This document shows positions 34,882 to 44,197 of a stretch of DNA of 64,000 bases, piece by piece. The notes beneath the pieces are model-generated. The model made no database searches. It was not told the DNA's origin and saw only the letters and a program-made list of their open reading frames with translations. Numbering within the stretch: the stretch's first letter is position 1; every line of letters starts with the position of its first letter. Source of the DNA: Tigheibacillus halophilus (GTDB taxonomy: Bacteria; Bacillota; Bacilli; Bacillales; Amphibacillaceae); contig NZ_JBHUIZ010000003.1 of assembly GCF_042683165.1 (NCBI RefSeq), positions 310,001 through 374,000 on the forward strand, written 5' to 3'. The position numbers and the translations under genes are program-made.

Positions 34882-35595
34882 TCAGTCTGACCCAAACATG
34901 GTAGTCAGTGCATTTGATAAGTCATTTTGCCAATATTTCCAAGTGTGCTCGCCCTCAGGCAATTCACGATAGTAATAGCTGGTATTCTTCGCTTGAAGCG
35001 CATCGTGCAGCCGTCTGTTTGAAGCAAGAAAATCAGCACGCTTGTTATCTGTCATTGTCACATCTGTTTCAGCGGTACCGATCGTATGATAAATTTTCAG
35101 ACCATCCATCGCAGGTGCATCCTTTACGGCTTGCAACACTTTTTCATCGACATAGGGAGACTGCATAATGATTTTTCCGAATGTGTGTGGATACTTCAGG
35201 GCTGTCATCAATGCGATGGTTCCCGCGAGCGAATCTCCCAATAGCGCGCGTGTCTGCCCCATTAAGTAGGTGGGGAGCAGATCATCCAGGAAGGGAACGA
35301 CCTCCTTTGCCAAAAATTTAACATAGTTATTTTGTTCCGCACCATCGGGATGGTATTTTTTTCTGCGGTCAAATTTATCTTTGTAGTGAATTCCGGCGAA
35401 AACAGTGTTTTCCATTTTTCGAGCTTCATGCAGCCTGTCACTGAAGGTTGCTGCTCTTCCAAGCTGATAGTAATCGTTGCCATCCTGCATGATGCATAAA
35501 TTTTGTTTATATAGGCTTGAATAATTTTCTGATTGGTAGATTTTCAGTGTCATAGTCTCCTTTAAATAGACACTGTCTATCTTATGTTCTGTCAT
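34882..35595 (-). CDS. yjcH: YjcH, putative esterase/hydrolase
   Basis: 237 residues from the ATG at 35595 (AAAAGG upstream). A TTG 8 codons earlier has GAGGTGA before it and is an alternative. Alpha/beta hydrolase of the esterase-D type: CIMQDGNDYYQLGR, the nucleophile elbow GDSLAG, GKIIMQSPYVDE, and a late His in PEGEHTWKYW. Acidic residue candidates include ETDVTMT. Substrate unknown. Confidence 0.88.
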   Translation of the reverse strand: MTEHKIDSVYLKETMTLKIYQSENYSSLYKQNLCIMQDGNDYYQLGRAATFSDRLHEARKMENTVFAGIHYKDKFDRRKKYHPDGAEQNNYVKFLAKEVVPFLDDLLPTYLMGQTRALLGDSLAGTIALMTALKYPHTFGKIIMQSPYVDEKVLQAVKDAPAMDGLKIYHTIGTAETDVTMTDNKRADFLASNRRLHDALQAKNTSYYYRELPEGEHTWKYWQNDLSNALTTMFGSD

Positions 35596-35832
35596 TTTAC
35601 CTTTTCTGCGCAAAAGATTCACCTCTAATACAACTTTCCCACTTGGGAAACACGGTACACCTGACGGGAAGAAGTTATTTATGAAAATCGTACCATGAAA
35701 TGACAAAAAATGCACTGCCGGGGGCAGGCCTCAATGTTGTAACGTGGTCAGCAAATGGGATTATTCGAGAATCAATCGTAAATTTCTGATAGAATGAAAG
35801 TAGATAGACAGAACATTTGGAGGAGGATGGCA

Positions 35833-36585
35833 ATGTCAGATTTTCAGGTAATGGAGGAAGCAGAAGCGTTTTATTTTAAAGGTAATCATATCGGTGTCCT
35901 TGTCATTCATGGTTTTACCGGCTCAACGCAAAGCATGCGCTACTTAGGCGAGCAATTTGCGAACCAGGGATTCACTGTATATGGACCAAGGTTAAAGGGT
36001 CATGGTACTGCTCCAGAGGATATGGAAAAAGCTACCCATCAGGATTGGATTGATTCCGTGGAAAATGGTCTGCAAAAATTGAAAAATACATGTGATCTGA
36101 TTTTTATAACGGGTCTTTCTATGGGTGGTACATTAACATTATATCTGGCTGAAAATCATCCTGATATCAGAGGAATCATGCCAATCAACGCAGCCGTAGA
36201 GATGCCGGAGCTGAAGCTGCAGTATGAACAGTTGAAAGATACAAATACAAGATTCATTGCAGGAATCGGTTCAGATATTAAGCAGCGCGGGATCAAAGAA
36301 TTGGCTTACGAAAAAACACCAGTGAGATCGATGGGAGAAATCATCAAACTAACTGAAATGGTGAAAAAAGATCTAGGTAAAATCACTGCACCTGCAATGG
36401 TTTTCTCGTCCGTGGAGGATCATGTCGTTCCTCCGGAGAATTCCAGGGATATCTTTGATTCGATTCAATCTAAAAATCGTGCTTTGATTATGCTTGATAA
36501 TAGTTATCATGTGGCCACGCTTGATCATGATAAAGCATTGATCGCCGAAAAATGTATTTCATTTATAGATGCTTTGAAGAAGTGA
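35833..36585 (+). CDS. Alpha/beta hydrolase (Est30-type carboxylesterase)
   Basis: 250 residues from ATG 35833, 8 bases after TTTGGAGG; the ATG at 35827 is too close. Oxyanion region HGFTGSTQSMRYLGE, nucleophile GLSMGG, acid in SVEDHVVPPENS, and the histidine in NSYHVATLDHDK complete the triad. The pattern is that of the Bacillaceae monoglyceride lipase/carboxylesterase family. Monocistronic, with a strong terminator. Confidence 0.9.
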   Translation: MSDFQVMEEAEAFYFKGNHIGVLVIHGFTGSTQSMRYLGEQFANQGFTVYGPRLKGHGTAPEDMEKATHQDWIDSVENGLQKLKNTCDLIFITGLSMGGTLTLYLAENHPDIRGIMPINAAVEMPELKLQYEQLKDTNTRFIAGIGSDIKQRGIKELAYEKTPVRSMGEIIKLTEMVKKDLGKITAPAMVFSSVEDHVVPPENSRDIFDSIQSKNRALIMLDNSYHVATLDHDKALIAEKCISFIDALKK

Positions 36586-36607
36586 GGGAGGCGATCCCGA
36601 GCAGAAT

Positions 36608-36656
36608 TAACAAAGCGTGATGCCAAACCACCTTGTTTGGCATCACGCTTTGTTCG
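36608..36656. terminator. Bidirectional terminator
   Basis: AACAAAGCGTGATGCCAAA with its full complement TTTGGCATCACGCTTTGTT, 8-base apex, between convergent genes. Confidence 0.92.
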
Positions 36657-36674
36657 GTTATTGTGTGTTTTATG

Positions 36675-38492
36675 TTATCCTGCCGATTCCTGGAGCTGGC
36701 TATGGTAAAGTTCATAATAATCGCCTTTTCTTTCCAGTAATTCTTGATGGCTGCCTTGTTCCACTATCTTTCCGTGGGCCATCATGATAATTTTATCTGC
36801 CTGCTGGATCGTGTTCAATCTGTGAGCGATAATGAAACTTGTTCTGCCAACCATCAATTTTTGCAATGCTTCCTGGATATGCAATTCCGTTATGGTATCA
36901 ATATTGCTCGTCGCTTCATCTAAAATCAGTATTTCTGGCTCGGCGATAAAAGCTCTTGCAATTGCCAGAAGCTGCCGCTGTCCCTGGCTGATTCCGCTGT
37001 TTTCCTGATCTAAAACTGTATCATAACCTTTTGGCAGCTGCATGATGAAATGATGGGCATTAGCTTGTTTTGCTGCATTGATTACTTCCTTATCCGTCGC
37101 ATGCAATCGGCCATAACGAATATTCTCCCTTACTGTGTCGTGGAAAAGAAAAGAATCCTGGAGCACAAAACCAAGGTGGCTGCGCAAGCTTTTCCTTGTG
37201 ATTTGTTTTAAATCCCTGCCATCAAGCGTTATTTTTCCCGAATCATAATTGTAGAATCGGGCAATCAGATTGATGATGGTTGTTTTTCCAGCACCAGTGT
37301 GTCCGACAAAGGCAATTGATTCACCTGGATGAGCGGTAAAGCTGATACCTTTTAAAATCGGAGTTTTTTCATATGCAAATCCAACATTCTCAAATTCAAT
37401 TTTGCCATTCGTTTTTGTCATTTCCATCGCGTTCGTTTCGTCGGTTTCTTCCTGAGTTTCATCAATGACTTGAAAAACACGTTCCGCACCTGCGATAGCA
37501 GAGAGAAGGATGTTGAATTGGTTGGACAGTTCATTCAGGGGTCTGGTGAACTGTCTGGCGTATTCGGTGAAAATGACAATGATCCCGACCGTTACAATAC
37601 CTTTAATGGCCAACAAACCGCCGACCAGAGCAATCAGCCCGAAACTTAAGAAATTGAGCATATTCATCACCTTGGGAATACACCCCGAGATGGTTTGGGC
37701 CCAGAAGCCTGCATGGCGTAAACGGCTGTTGCGTTCGTCAAATTCACTCAACACCCGGTCTTCTTGAGAAAATGCCTTGACAACGTGCTGGCCGGAAACA
37801 ATTTCTTCTACGTAACCGTTCATCTCTCCAATGTGGCTTTGCAACAGTTTGAATAATGGACCCGTCCGATTTGTGATCCAACGGATGGACACAAGCATGA
37901 CAGGGATGATGACCGCTGTGACAAGTGTCAGCAGCGGGCTAAGCGTAAGCATGACAGCAAGCGTTCCGACTAATGTAAGCACACTGGAAATAATTTGGAT
38001 GACCGACTGATTCAAAGTGTTATTGACATTGTCGATATCATTGGTTACGCGACTCATCAATTCACCATGTTGTCGCTTGTCAAAATAAGCGATTGGAAGA
38101 AGGTGGAATTGTTTGAACAGTTGCTCCCGCAATGTATACACTGTGTTCTGAGCAATGCCTACCATCCAATAGTTCTGTAAGAAAATGGCTAGCGAATTGC
38201 CCAAATAGATGGAAATCAGCCAAATGATCAAAACAGCGAGACCTTTCGTTTCTTTTGTCACGATAAATTGGTCTATAGCGCTTCCGATTAAATAGGGTCC
38301 CAACAATCCAAGTACTGTACTGCTGATAACCATAAGTATTACCAATGTAAGCCAGCCCTTTTGTTTGGTTAAATATCCACTCAGGCGTTTGACCGTTCCC
38401 TTGGTGTCTTTTGCGCGTTTTTTCTGCACAGCAATTTCTTCTACAGCAATTTTGTCGTATTGAAAGGGCGCTTTCAGTTTATCACTCAGCAT
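36675..38492 (-). CDS. ABC exporter subunit (BmrD/YheH-type)
   Basis: 605 residues: six membrane helices (about 45-340), then an ATPase domain with Walker A GHTGAGKTT, Walker B ILILDEATS with the catalytic Glu, and H-loop IIAHRLN. The signature is ISQGQRQ instead of LSGGQ. It overlaps the upstream partner gene by 11 bases. An active Walker B here and the altered Walker B in its partner show a heterodimer with one working ATP site, like TM287/288 or BmrCD. Likely multidrug or lipid export. Confidence 0.92.
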   Translation of the reverse strand: MLSDKLKAPFQYDKIAVEEIAVQKKRAKDTKGTVKRLSGYLTKQKGWLTLVILMVISSTVLGLLGPYLIGSAIDQFIVTKETKGLAVLIIWLISIYLGNSLAIFLQNYWMVGIAQNTVYTLREQLFKQFHLLPIAYFDKRQHGELMSRVTNDIDNVNNTLNQSVIQIISSVLTLVGTLAVMLTLSPLLTLVTAVIIPVMLVSIRWITNRTGPLFKLLQSHIGEMNGYVEEIVSGQHVVKAFSQEDRVLSEFDERNSRLRHAGFWAQTISGCIPKVMNMLNFLSFGLIALVGGLLAIKGIVTVGIIVIFTEYARQFTRPLNELSNQFNILLSAIAGAERVFQVIDETQEETDETNAMEMTKTNGKIEFENVGFAYEKTPILKGISFTAHPGESIAFVGHTGAGKTTIINLIARFYNYDSGKITLDGRDLKQITRKSLRSHLGFVLQDSFLFHDTVRENIRYGRLHATDKEVINAAKQANAHHFIMQLPKGYDTVLDQENSGISQGQRQLLAIARAFIAEPEILILDEATSNIDTITELHIQEALQKLMVGRTSFIIAHRLNTIQQADKIIMMAHGKIVEQGSHQELLERKGDYYELYHSQLQESAG

Positions 38493-40212
38493 GCATATGC
38501 TCCTCTCCCAGCTGTGAGGCAGCTATCTCTCGATAAAGCGGTGATTTTTCCAGTAACTGTTCATGTGTGCCCTGAGCACTCAGCTTGCCTTCATCTAACA
38601 GAAATATCCTGTCTGAGCGAATGGCCGTTGAAACTTTTTGTGTAATGATCAATGTCGTACAATGGTATTTTTCGATAGCTTTTAAGAGTCTCGATTCTGT
38701 TGTAAGGTCCAATGCGCTTGTACTGTCATCAAGCATCAGTATTTTGGGCTTGCGGATCAGTGCACGTGCAATCGAAATACGCTGCTTTTGCCCACCCGAC
38801 AAATTGACTCCCTTTTGCCCGATTCGGGTTTCATACTGGTTAGGCAGTTCAAGAATCGTTTCATGAATTTGAGCATCCTTGGCAGCTTGTATAATTTCTT
38901 CTTTGCTGGCAAAGTTTTTCCCCCACGCAATATTATCTGCTACGCTGCCGGTGAACAAGAGGGGAGATTGTGGTACATACCCAATTGCCCTGCGTAAATG
39001 CTTCAATTTAAAATCGTTAATTTGTTTATCATCAATTTCAATGATTCCCTTCATTGGCTCATATAAATGGGGGATCAATTGAAAAAGTGATGTCTTACCG
39101 GCGCCAGTCGCACCGATAATAGCAATTTTTTCTTTTCCTTCGATGGTAAAGCTCAAGTCATGCAGCACGTGTTTGGTTGATTTGGAATAAGCAAATGTCA
39201 CATGATGAAACGCAATTTGTCCATGTTGAATATGTAGCTTTTCGTCGGCATATTCTGCATCCAGTATATCCCTATTCGAGCTGAGCACGTGGTTGATTCG
39301 TTCTGCAGATGCCTTGGCCCGAGAAAATCCCATAATGATAAAGGTGAACATGGAAATGGACATCGATACACGCATTGCATAGTTAATGACAGCTACCACG
39401 TCACCAACAGCAATTGTTCCTGCTATGGATTGCTTGTGCCCAAACCATAAGATGAACAGCAAGCTTACATTCATGATAAAAAGCAACACAGGCATAGAAG
39501 ATTCCACAAAACGGACCGTATGGCTCGTGACGTCTGCCAGTTGCCGATTGGCTTTTACAAATCGTTTTTCTTCATGGTTACGCCGGAAAAATGCCTTGAT
39601 CAGGCGCATGCCAGCCAAATTTTCCTGCATTACCATGTTGACGTTATCAACTTTATGCTGGAGGTTATCAAAATAACCGGATGCTTTCTTGAATATCCAT
39701 AACAAAAATATAATCAATAAAGGTACCGTGATAATAAAAATGGATGCAAGCTTCACATTGACGATGAAAGCCATGACGACACCGCCGATAACAAGCAGCG
39801 GAGCCTTAGACATGATGCGCAACACCATGAAAATCGTATTTTGCACTTGTCGGACATCATTGGTAAATCGTGTAACAAGGCCGGAAGTAGGAAACATATT
39901 CAAATTGGCTACAGAAAAAGATTGCACCTTTTCAAATAATTTTTTCCGAATGTCATACGAAAAACCATAGCTTGTGTGTGATGCATAGAAGGAATTGATG
40001 ATACCGGCGATAAACGCAAGAAACGCCATCCCGATCATGATGCTGCCCCACATCAGAATATTATTGATATCCTGATGGACGACCCCGGCATCAATCATTT
40101 TCCCAAGAAAGAAGGGCAGAAGTAGCTCAACGAGCAATTCGACCATCGTCAGACTGAATGCGATGGTCATGTGTAATCTATATGGACGCAAAAAAGCAAG
40201 CACATGTTTCAC
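38482..40212 (-). CDS. ABC exporter subunit (BmrC/YheI-type)
   Basis: 576 residues: six membrane helices (about 15-320) and an ATPase domain with Walker A GATGAGKTS, canonical signature LSGGQKQR, and Walker B ILMLDDSTSALD, where Asp replaces the catalytic Glu; the H-loop reads ITQKVS. This is the degenerate partner of the heterodimer. First gene of the pair; no regulator adjoins it. Confidence 0.92.
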   Translation of the reverse strand: MKHVLAFLRPYRLHMTIAFSLTMVELLVELLLPFFLGKMIDAGVVHQDINNILMWGSIMIGMAFLAFIAGIINSFYASHTSYGFSYDIRKKLFEKVQSFSVANLNMFPTSGLVTRFTNDVRQVQNTIFMVLRIMSKAPLLVIGGVVMAFIVNVKLASIFIITVPLLIIFLLWIFKKASGYFDNLQHKVDNVNMVMQENLAGMRLIKAFFRRNHEEKRFVKANRQLADVTSHTVRFVESSMPVLLFIMNVSLLFILWFGHKQSIAGTIAVGDVVAVINYAMRVSMSISMFTFIIMGFSRAKASAERINHVLSSNRDILDAEYADEKLHIQHGQIAFHHVTFAYSKSTKHVLHDLSFTIEGKEKIAIIGATGAGKTSLFQLIPHLYEPMKGIIEIDDKQINDFKLKHLRRAIGYVPQSPLLFTGSVADNIAWGKNFASKEEIIQAAKDAQIHETILELPNQYETRIGQKGVNLSGGQKQRISIARALIRKPKILMLDDSTSALDLTTESRLLKAIEKYHCTTLIITQKVSTAIRSDRIFLLDEGKLSAQGTHEQLLEKSPLYREIAASQLGEEHMHAE

Positions 40213-40375
40213 GCGGAACCCCCCAAGTTGTCAGCAGGACCTTTCATTTGTTATTAATTATAAGCTAATTTTAAAGGTGATACCAAAAGATTGATTCGAG
40301 ACTAGAAACATTTAGGGGGGCAGTATTGATAACCACTTGTTAACAATGTGGGCAAAAAAATCTTCATAGACCAAT

Positions 40376-40408
40376 AAAGCGACTCCTGAAATGTTCAAGA
40401 GTCGCTTT
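40376..40408 (-). terminator. Terminator downstream of tRNA-Val
   Basis: AAAGCGACTC ... GAGTCGCTTT, perfect 10-bp arms, 10 bases after the tRNA 3-prime end. Confidence 0.85.
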
Positions 40409-40417
40409 ATATCAAGA

Positions 40418-40490
40418 TGATTCCGATTGGGCTCGAACCAACGACCTCTACCCTGTCAAGGTAGCGCTCTCCCAGCTGAGCTACGGAATC
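40418..40490 (-). tRNA. tRNA-Val (anticodon GAC)
   Basis: 73 nt on the minus strand: acceptor GATTCCG/CGGAATC, D arm GCTC-AGCTGGGA-GAGC, anticodon arm CTACC-TTGACAG-GGTAG (anticodon GAC), T arm GTTGG-TTCGAGC-CCAAT, discriminator A. CCA is not encoded. It is followed by its own terminator. Confidence 0.95.
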
Positions 40491-40902
40491 GTATGTAGTT
40501 GTCCAACACAATTTATTATAGGCAGATTTTGCTTATAAGTCAATAACAATTTGAAAATATTTTCCCCAAACACTTATCGATGTTTCGAAAAACGTTTCCA
40601 TCAGGTGCAATACTTGATGGATGGGAGGGTTCACCGTTTTCGTGGCACAAGGGGAAAAATGCTGTTCCATTTCCCACAGCTGCTCTTTTGGAAAATTAGC
40701 GCGTTCTCTCTAAATGCTGACCCATCTTACATCATGGAAACACGTACAAAGCGCCATTATAAGCATGAAATGAATATGTATGGTCATGTACATTTATGCA
40801 AGCAATTGAAAGAACATCGGGGCTTGCGTTGTTGGTTGCAATAATCGTATAAGAGGAATTTCTGTGAATGCAAAAAGAACAGTATCTTTTTAAATTGATA
40901 TA
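40491..40902. other. Gene-poor interval between tRNA-Val and the csp gene
   Basis: An open frame at 40551-40844 has no ribosome site and no recognisable product. Nothing else can be supported. Confidence 0.4.
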
Positions 40903-41043
40903 TGTTATACTAAAGTTACTTAATTGTTCGTGTTAGCAATACAGGATCTATGTCATAACTTAAAATGTTTATCATCGTCTTGAATTATTATCAGAACAAC
41001 CAAAGGAATAAACGTGCTTCTATGCACAATGGAGGAATTTCAT
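40903..41043 (+). promoter_or_regulatory. csp promoter and long 5-prime leader
   Basis: Extended -10 TG-T-TATACT (40903-40911) followed by a leader of about 125 nt with no gene, then GGAGGAA before the ATG. Long structured leaders are usual for cold-shock genes. No firm -35 was seen. Confidence 0.5.
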
Positions 41044-41244
41044 ATGAACACAGGTTCAGTTAAATGGTTTAACGCAGACAAAGGTTTCGGTTTCATCGAA
41101 GTTGAAGGTGGAGACGATGTATTCGTACACTTCTCAGCAATTCAAGGCGATGGTTTCAAAACTTTAGAAGAAGGTCAACATGTCTCTTTCGATATCGAAG
41201 AAGGTAACCGTGGACCACAAGCAACTAACGTTGTTAAATCTTAA
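41044..41244 (+). CDS. Cold-shock protein (CspA/CspB family)
   Basis: 66 residues from ATG 41044; an in-frame start at 41014 lies before the ribosome site. OB-fold with RNP1 KGFGFIEV and RNP2 VFVHFSAI. Binds single-stranded RNA/DNA as a chaperone. Which of the Bacillus paralogues (cspB, cspC, cspD) it corresponds to cannot be told. Followed by a terminator. Confidence 0.95.
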   Translation: MNTGSVKWFNADKGFGFIEVEGGDDVFVHFSAIQGDGFKTLEEGQHVSFDIEEGNRGPQATNVVKS

Positions 41245-41254
41245 TTTATGATAA

Positions 41255-41290
41255 AAAGTTCTTCCGTAACGGAAGGGCTTTTTATTTTTG
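41255..41290 (+). terminator. Terminator of the csp gene
   Basis: AGTTCTTCCG-TAA-CGGAAGGGCTTTTT. Confidence 0.8.
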
Positions 41291-41523
41291 TTTTAAATAA
41301 ATTTATTTGGCCGAATGCCATAGACAAATGGGGTGTCAGTTCAACGGCAATTCAGTCATGTTGAGATTGAGATATATCCCATTTATTCTATTAAAGCGCA
41401 CAATTGTTTAATAATAAAAAGAGCCCTTGCTAAGGCGGTACCGACCCATTTGGCACTTAATTCTTGCAGTAGTTGTTTTCAGCATATTTGAAGAGATAAA
41501 CTCAAAAAGGAGGGCTTCACATA

Positions 41524-42084
41524 ATGATTACTGTACATACAAATACGCTCATTTCAACGTTACTGTTGGATGATGATTTACCCAGTGATTATACGAGGCG
41601 TCCAGAAAAATATATTGTATCGCTCAGCAATATTAATGCAAAAAAGTATACGGAGTCCCATTTGAAGGATAACCATACTGGATTCGTTCCAGGGGTCGTT
41701 TTATTGCGCAACGGAGAAACACCTATTTTAGATTTGGAACATGAAACTGCTGACGTCATTTCCACTTGGGTTGAATTACTGGCCCTGACTCGAAGTTGCT
41801 GTGAAGGCGCCGAGCGCTTAACTTTTATATTCGATTCTCCGTACGAACTTAGCATGGATAAAAAGAGTGATTTTTTTATTTTAACAGTGCACGACCGATC
41901 TTATGCAAAAGGAACTTCAAAAAGTTATGCTTTACAAAAGAATCCTTTTTTACAAGAAATTATAAAGGGTGCTAGTGTTGCTCATGGGTTTTTCGAGGGT
42001 ATTACGAAAAATGCTGAATTAGAAGAACTTAAAGACAATATAATCTTCCTTAAAGATATATACTACTGTACAAATGACGAATAA
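41524..42084 (+). CDS. Orphan protein of 186 residues
   Basis: AAAAAGGAGG precedes the ATG by about 9 bases, so it is very likely expressed. The sequence begins MITVHTNTLISTLLLDDDLP and is soluble, without signal peptide or membrane helix. GFVPGVVLLRNGETPILDLEH, a CC pair in TRSCCEGAERLTFIFDSP, and a C-terminal acidic helix (ELEELKDNIIFLKDIYYC) are its main features. No family is recognised. It stands alone between csp and the arsR-type unit. Confidence 0.65.
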   Translation: MITVHTNTLISTLLLDDDLPSDYTRRPEKYIVSLSNINAKKYTESHLKDNHTGFVPGVVLLRNGETPILDLEHETADVISTWVELLALTRSCCEGAERLTFIFDSPYELSMDKKSDFFILTVHDRSYAKGTSKSYALQKNPFLQEIIKGASVAHGFFEGITKNAELEELKDNIIFLKDIYYCTNDE

Positions 42085-42351
42085 AGTATCCCGCAAAATA
42101 AAAATTAAATGATTTTTTAGAACGTACTCCAAATATAAGATGCCCTTCACCGTGCCTCACATAAGAGCATGATCCACTGTGACGCTATCTATTAGACTTG
42201 AATAAAGATGGCAGTGCAATTCTTCAGCCCACTGTAAGGTTAATGAGGATTCTTCGCTCTAATATATATTCGTCTCGATTTGCTTTCTCCATATTGCACC
42301 TAACATAACAATCGTATATTGTTGTATTCAGTAACTAGGTTCATCAAATTA
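42085..42351. other. Intergenic region before the ArsR-type gene
   Basis: No gene supported. AACAA-TCGTATA-TTGTT (42307-42323) is an imperfect dyad upstream of the main operator. Confidence 0.35.
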
Positions 42352-42370
42352 AACGATTAAACTAATCGTT
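42352..42370. promoter_or_regulatory. Perfect inverted repeat, candidate ArsR-family operator
   Basis: AACGATTA-AAC-TAATCGTT immediately before GGAGG of the regulator gene. Its length and symmetry suit an ArsR-family dimer that represses its own transcript. Confidence 0.6.
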
Positions 42371-42386
42371 GGAGGTGTTTTACTGA

Positions 42387-42722
42387 ATGAATAAACAGGA
42401 CCAACTAAAAATGATCAAAGAGGATTTTATGAATTGCCAAAAAGTACTATTGGCAATTGGTGATGAAACCCGTCAATCGATCTTGCTAGTTCTGATGGGG
42501 ACGGATTGCCAAACAGGATTGCGTGTGGGTGAAATCACTGAACAAACACATCTTTCTCGTCCTGCTGTATCCCATCATCTGAAGGTCTTACGAGATGCTG
42601 GTGTTATTTTAATGCGTAAGGAAGGGACAAAAAACTTTTATTATATTAATGTACGTACAGAATTAGGTTTATTAAGGACGCTTGTATTGGATATTGATAA
42701 GTTTATGCAGAATTTTTATTGA
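42387..42722 (+). CDS. ArsR-family transcriptional repressor
   Basis: 111 residues. Winged helix with ALGDETRQSILL-like start (AIGDETRQSILLVLM), TGLRVGEITEQTHLSRPAVSHHLKVL recognition region (core SRPAVSHHLKVLRDAG) and wing EGTKNFYYIN. No CxC metal site in the recognition helix, so metal sensing is unlikely; it may respond to organic or redox signals. It heads a transcript with the downstream oxidoreductase (41-bp gap). Confidence 0.88.
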   Translation: MNKQDQLKMIKEDFMNCQKVLLAIGDETRQSILLVLMGTDCQTGLRVGEITEQTHLSRPAVSHHLKVLRDAGVILMRKEGTKNFYYINVRTELGLLRTLVLDIDKFMQNFY

Positions 42723-42763
42723 ATTGATGGCGTGTAAACATACATTATCTGGAGGTATAGACT

Positions 42764-43762
42764 ATGAGAGCAATGGTGATTGATCGGTATGGGAAAGTTC
42801 CAATGCGTTTGGCAGAAGTAGCCACACCTGAAATTGGTGAATATGAGGTACTCGCAGAAATTCATGCAGCTAGTATTAACCCTGTTGATTTTAAGATACG
42901 CGATGGGAAAGTGAAATTGTTAATCAAATATAAAATGCCTCTTATCTTAGGAAATGACTTTTCTGGTGTTGTGGCGAAGGTTGGTGCAAAAGTGACTCGT
43001 TTTAAAGTTGGTGACGACATATACGGACGCCCACGTAAGAGTAGAATCGGTACTTTTGCTGAATACATTGCTATTCATGAAAATGATATCGCCTTAAAAC
43101 CTAAAAATTTGAGTTTTCCAGAAGCAGCATCGATCCCGCTGGTTGGGCTAACATCTTACCAAGCCTTAAAAGACATTTTGCAACTACAAAAGGGGCAAAA
43201 AATTCTCATTCAAGCTGGGGCGGGTGGTGTCGGTACCTTCGCTATTCAACTGGCCAAATTAATGGGTGCCACTGTCGCTACGACTGCCAGTGAAGCTGGT
43301 ACAAATTTAGTTAAATCTCTTGGTGCAGATGAAATTATAAATTACAAAACAGAAAAATTTGAAGAGATATTGAAAAACTATGATGCGGCATTTGATACAC
43401 TTGGGGGCAGGGCACTCGAAAAATCGTTTAAAGTGATAAAAAGTGGCGGAAAAATTGTTTCCGTTTCGGGATTACCGAATGCTCGTTTTGGTAAAGAATA
43501 TGGTTCCGGATTTTTAAAAACGTTGTTGTTTTCAGCGGCAAGTCATAAAGTTACTGCGCTTGAAAGAAAGCATAATGTTCAATATACATTTTTGTTTATG
43601 AAGCCAAGTGGAGAGCAATTGCGTATAATCGCAAATTTTGTTGAGACTGGTAAGATAAAACCTATAATTGATAGCGTATTTCCTTTTGAAGACGCCCAAA
43701 AAGCGATGGAATATTCAGAGTCAGGAAAAGCAAAAGGAAAATTAATATTAAAAATCAGATAG
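42764..43762 (+). CDS. NADP-dependent quinone oxidoreductase-like MDR protein
   Basis: 332 residues. Medium-chain dehydrogenase/reductase without the zinc ligands: GroES-like N-terminus (HAASINPVDFKIRDG, GNDFSGVVAKVG) then a Rossmann domain with QAGAGGVGTFAIQLAK. SGKAKGKLILKI is the usual end. These enzymes reduce quinones or enals with NADPH. GGAGG precedes the ATG. Probably induced through the ArsR-type repressor. Confidence 0.9.
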   Translation: MRAMVIDRYGKVPMRLAEVATPEIGEYEVLAEIHAASINPVDFKIRDGKVKLLIKYKMPLILGNDFSGVVAKVGAKVTRFKVGDDIYGRPRKSRIGTFAEYIAIHENDIALKPKNLSFPEAASIPLVGLTSYQALKDILQLQKGQKILIQAGAGGVGTFAIQLAKLMGATVATTASEAGTNLVKSLGADEIINYKTEKFEEILKNYDAAFDTLGGRALEKSFKVIKSGGKIVSVSGLPNARFGKEYGSGFLKTLLFSAASHKVTALERKHNVQYTFLFMKPSGEQLRIIANFVETGKIKPIIDSVFPFEDAQKAMEYSESGKAKGKLILKIR

Positions 43763-44155
43763 TTGTAAACGAAGCAAAAAAATATATCCTTACTTTCCAA
43801 ATTTCTTTTTCATGATTATATGTGGCTCCCTTTAAGATACAGGTATTTAATGTGCTTCTGTCCCAGGATTTCCATGCCTGCCAGTTAACTTGGCGCTTTT
43901 AATATACAAATAGACAGACCACACGAGGGGATCGCGGGGACGATTCAATGTGCGGTCTGACAAAGATATTATTCGTTCCAATTTATGGAAATTAAGGGGG
44001 TCCATCAATTATAAAAAATAAAAGCGTTTGGGGAAGTTTCTATGGCGGGGGGTCATGACGCCTCAGCAAATAATAAAATCCTTTTCATTTTACAAGCTTT
44101 TCCCTAAAAATTTAAAGTATAACACTTGAATTAGATATTAGAGTCAGTTATTATG
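43763..44155. other. Intergenic region with long-loop hairpin
   Basis: No gene supported. CAGACC-A-CAC (43915-43924) can pair with GTG-C-GGTCTG (43950-43959) around a GC-rich loop. This might be the terminator of the oxidoreductase gene or a remnant of a mobile element; it lacks a T tract. Confidence 0.3.
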
Positions 44156-44177
44156 TAATTGATCAATCAATAATTAA
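44156..44177. promoter_or_regulatory. Candidate TetR operator, copy 1
   Basis: A 22-bp AT-rich dyad around TTGAT-CA-ATCAA, 20 bp before the tetR start. It shares 18 of 22 bases with the copy upstream of the next gene. Confidence 0.6.
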
Positions 44178-44197
44178 CTGTGAGCAGGTGTTTATGC

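Noticed and set aside
40551..40844. 97-residue open frame after tRNA-Val
   Set aside because: No ribosome site, odd composition, and no family resemblance.
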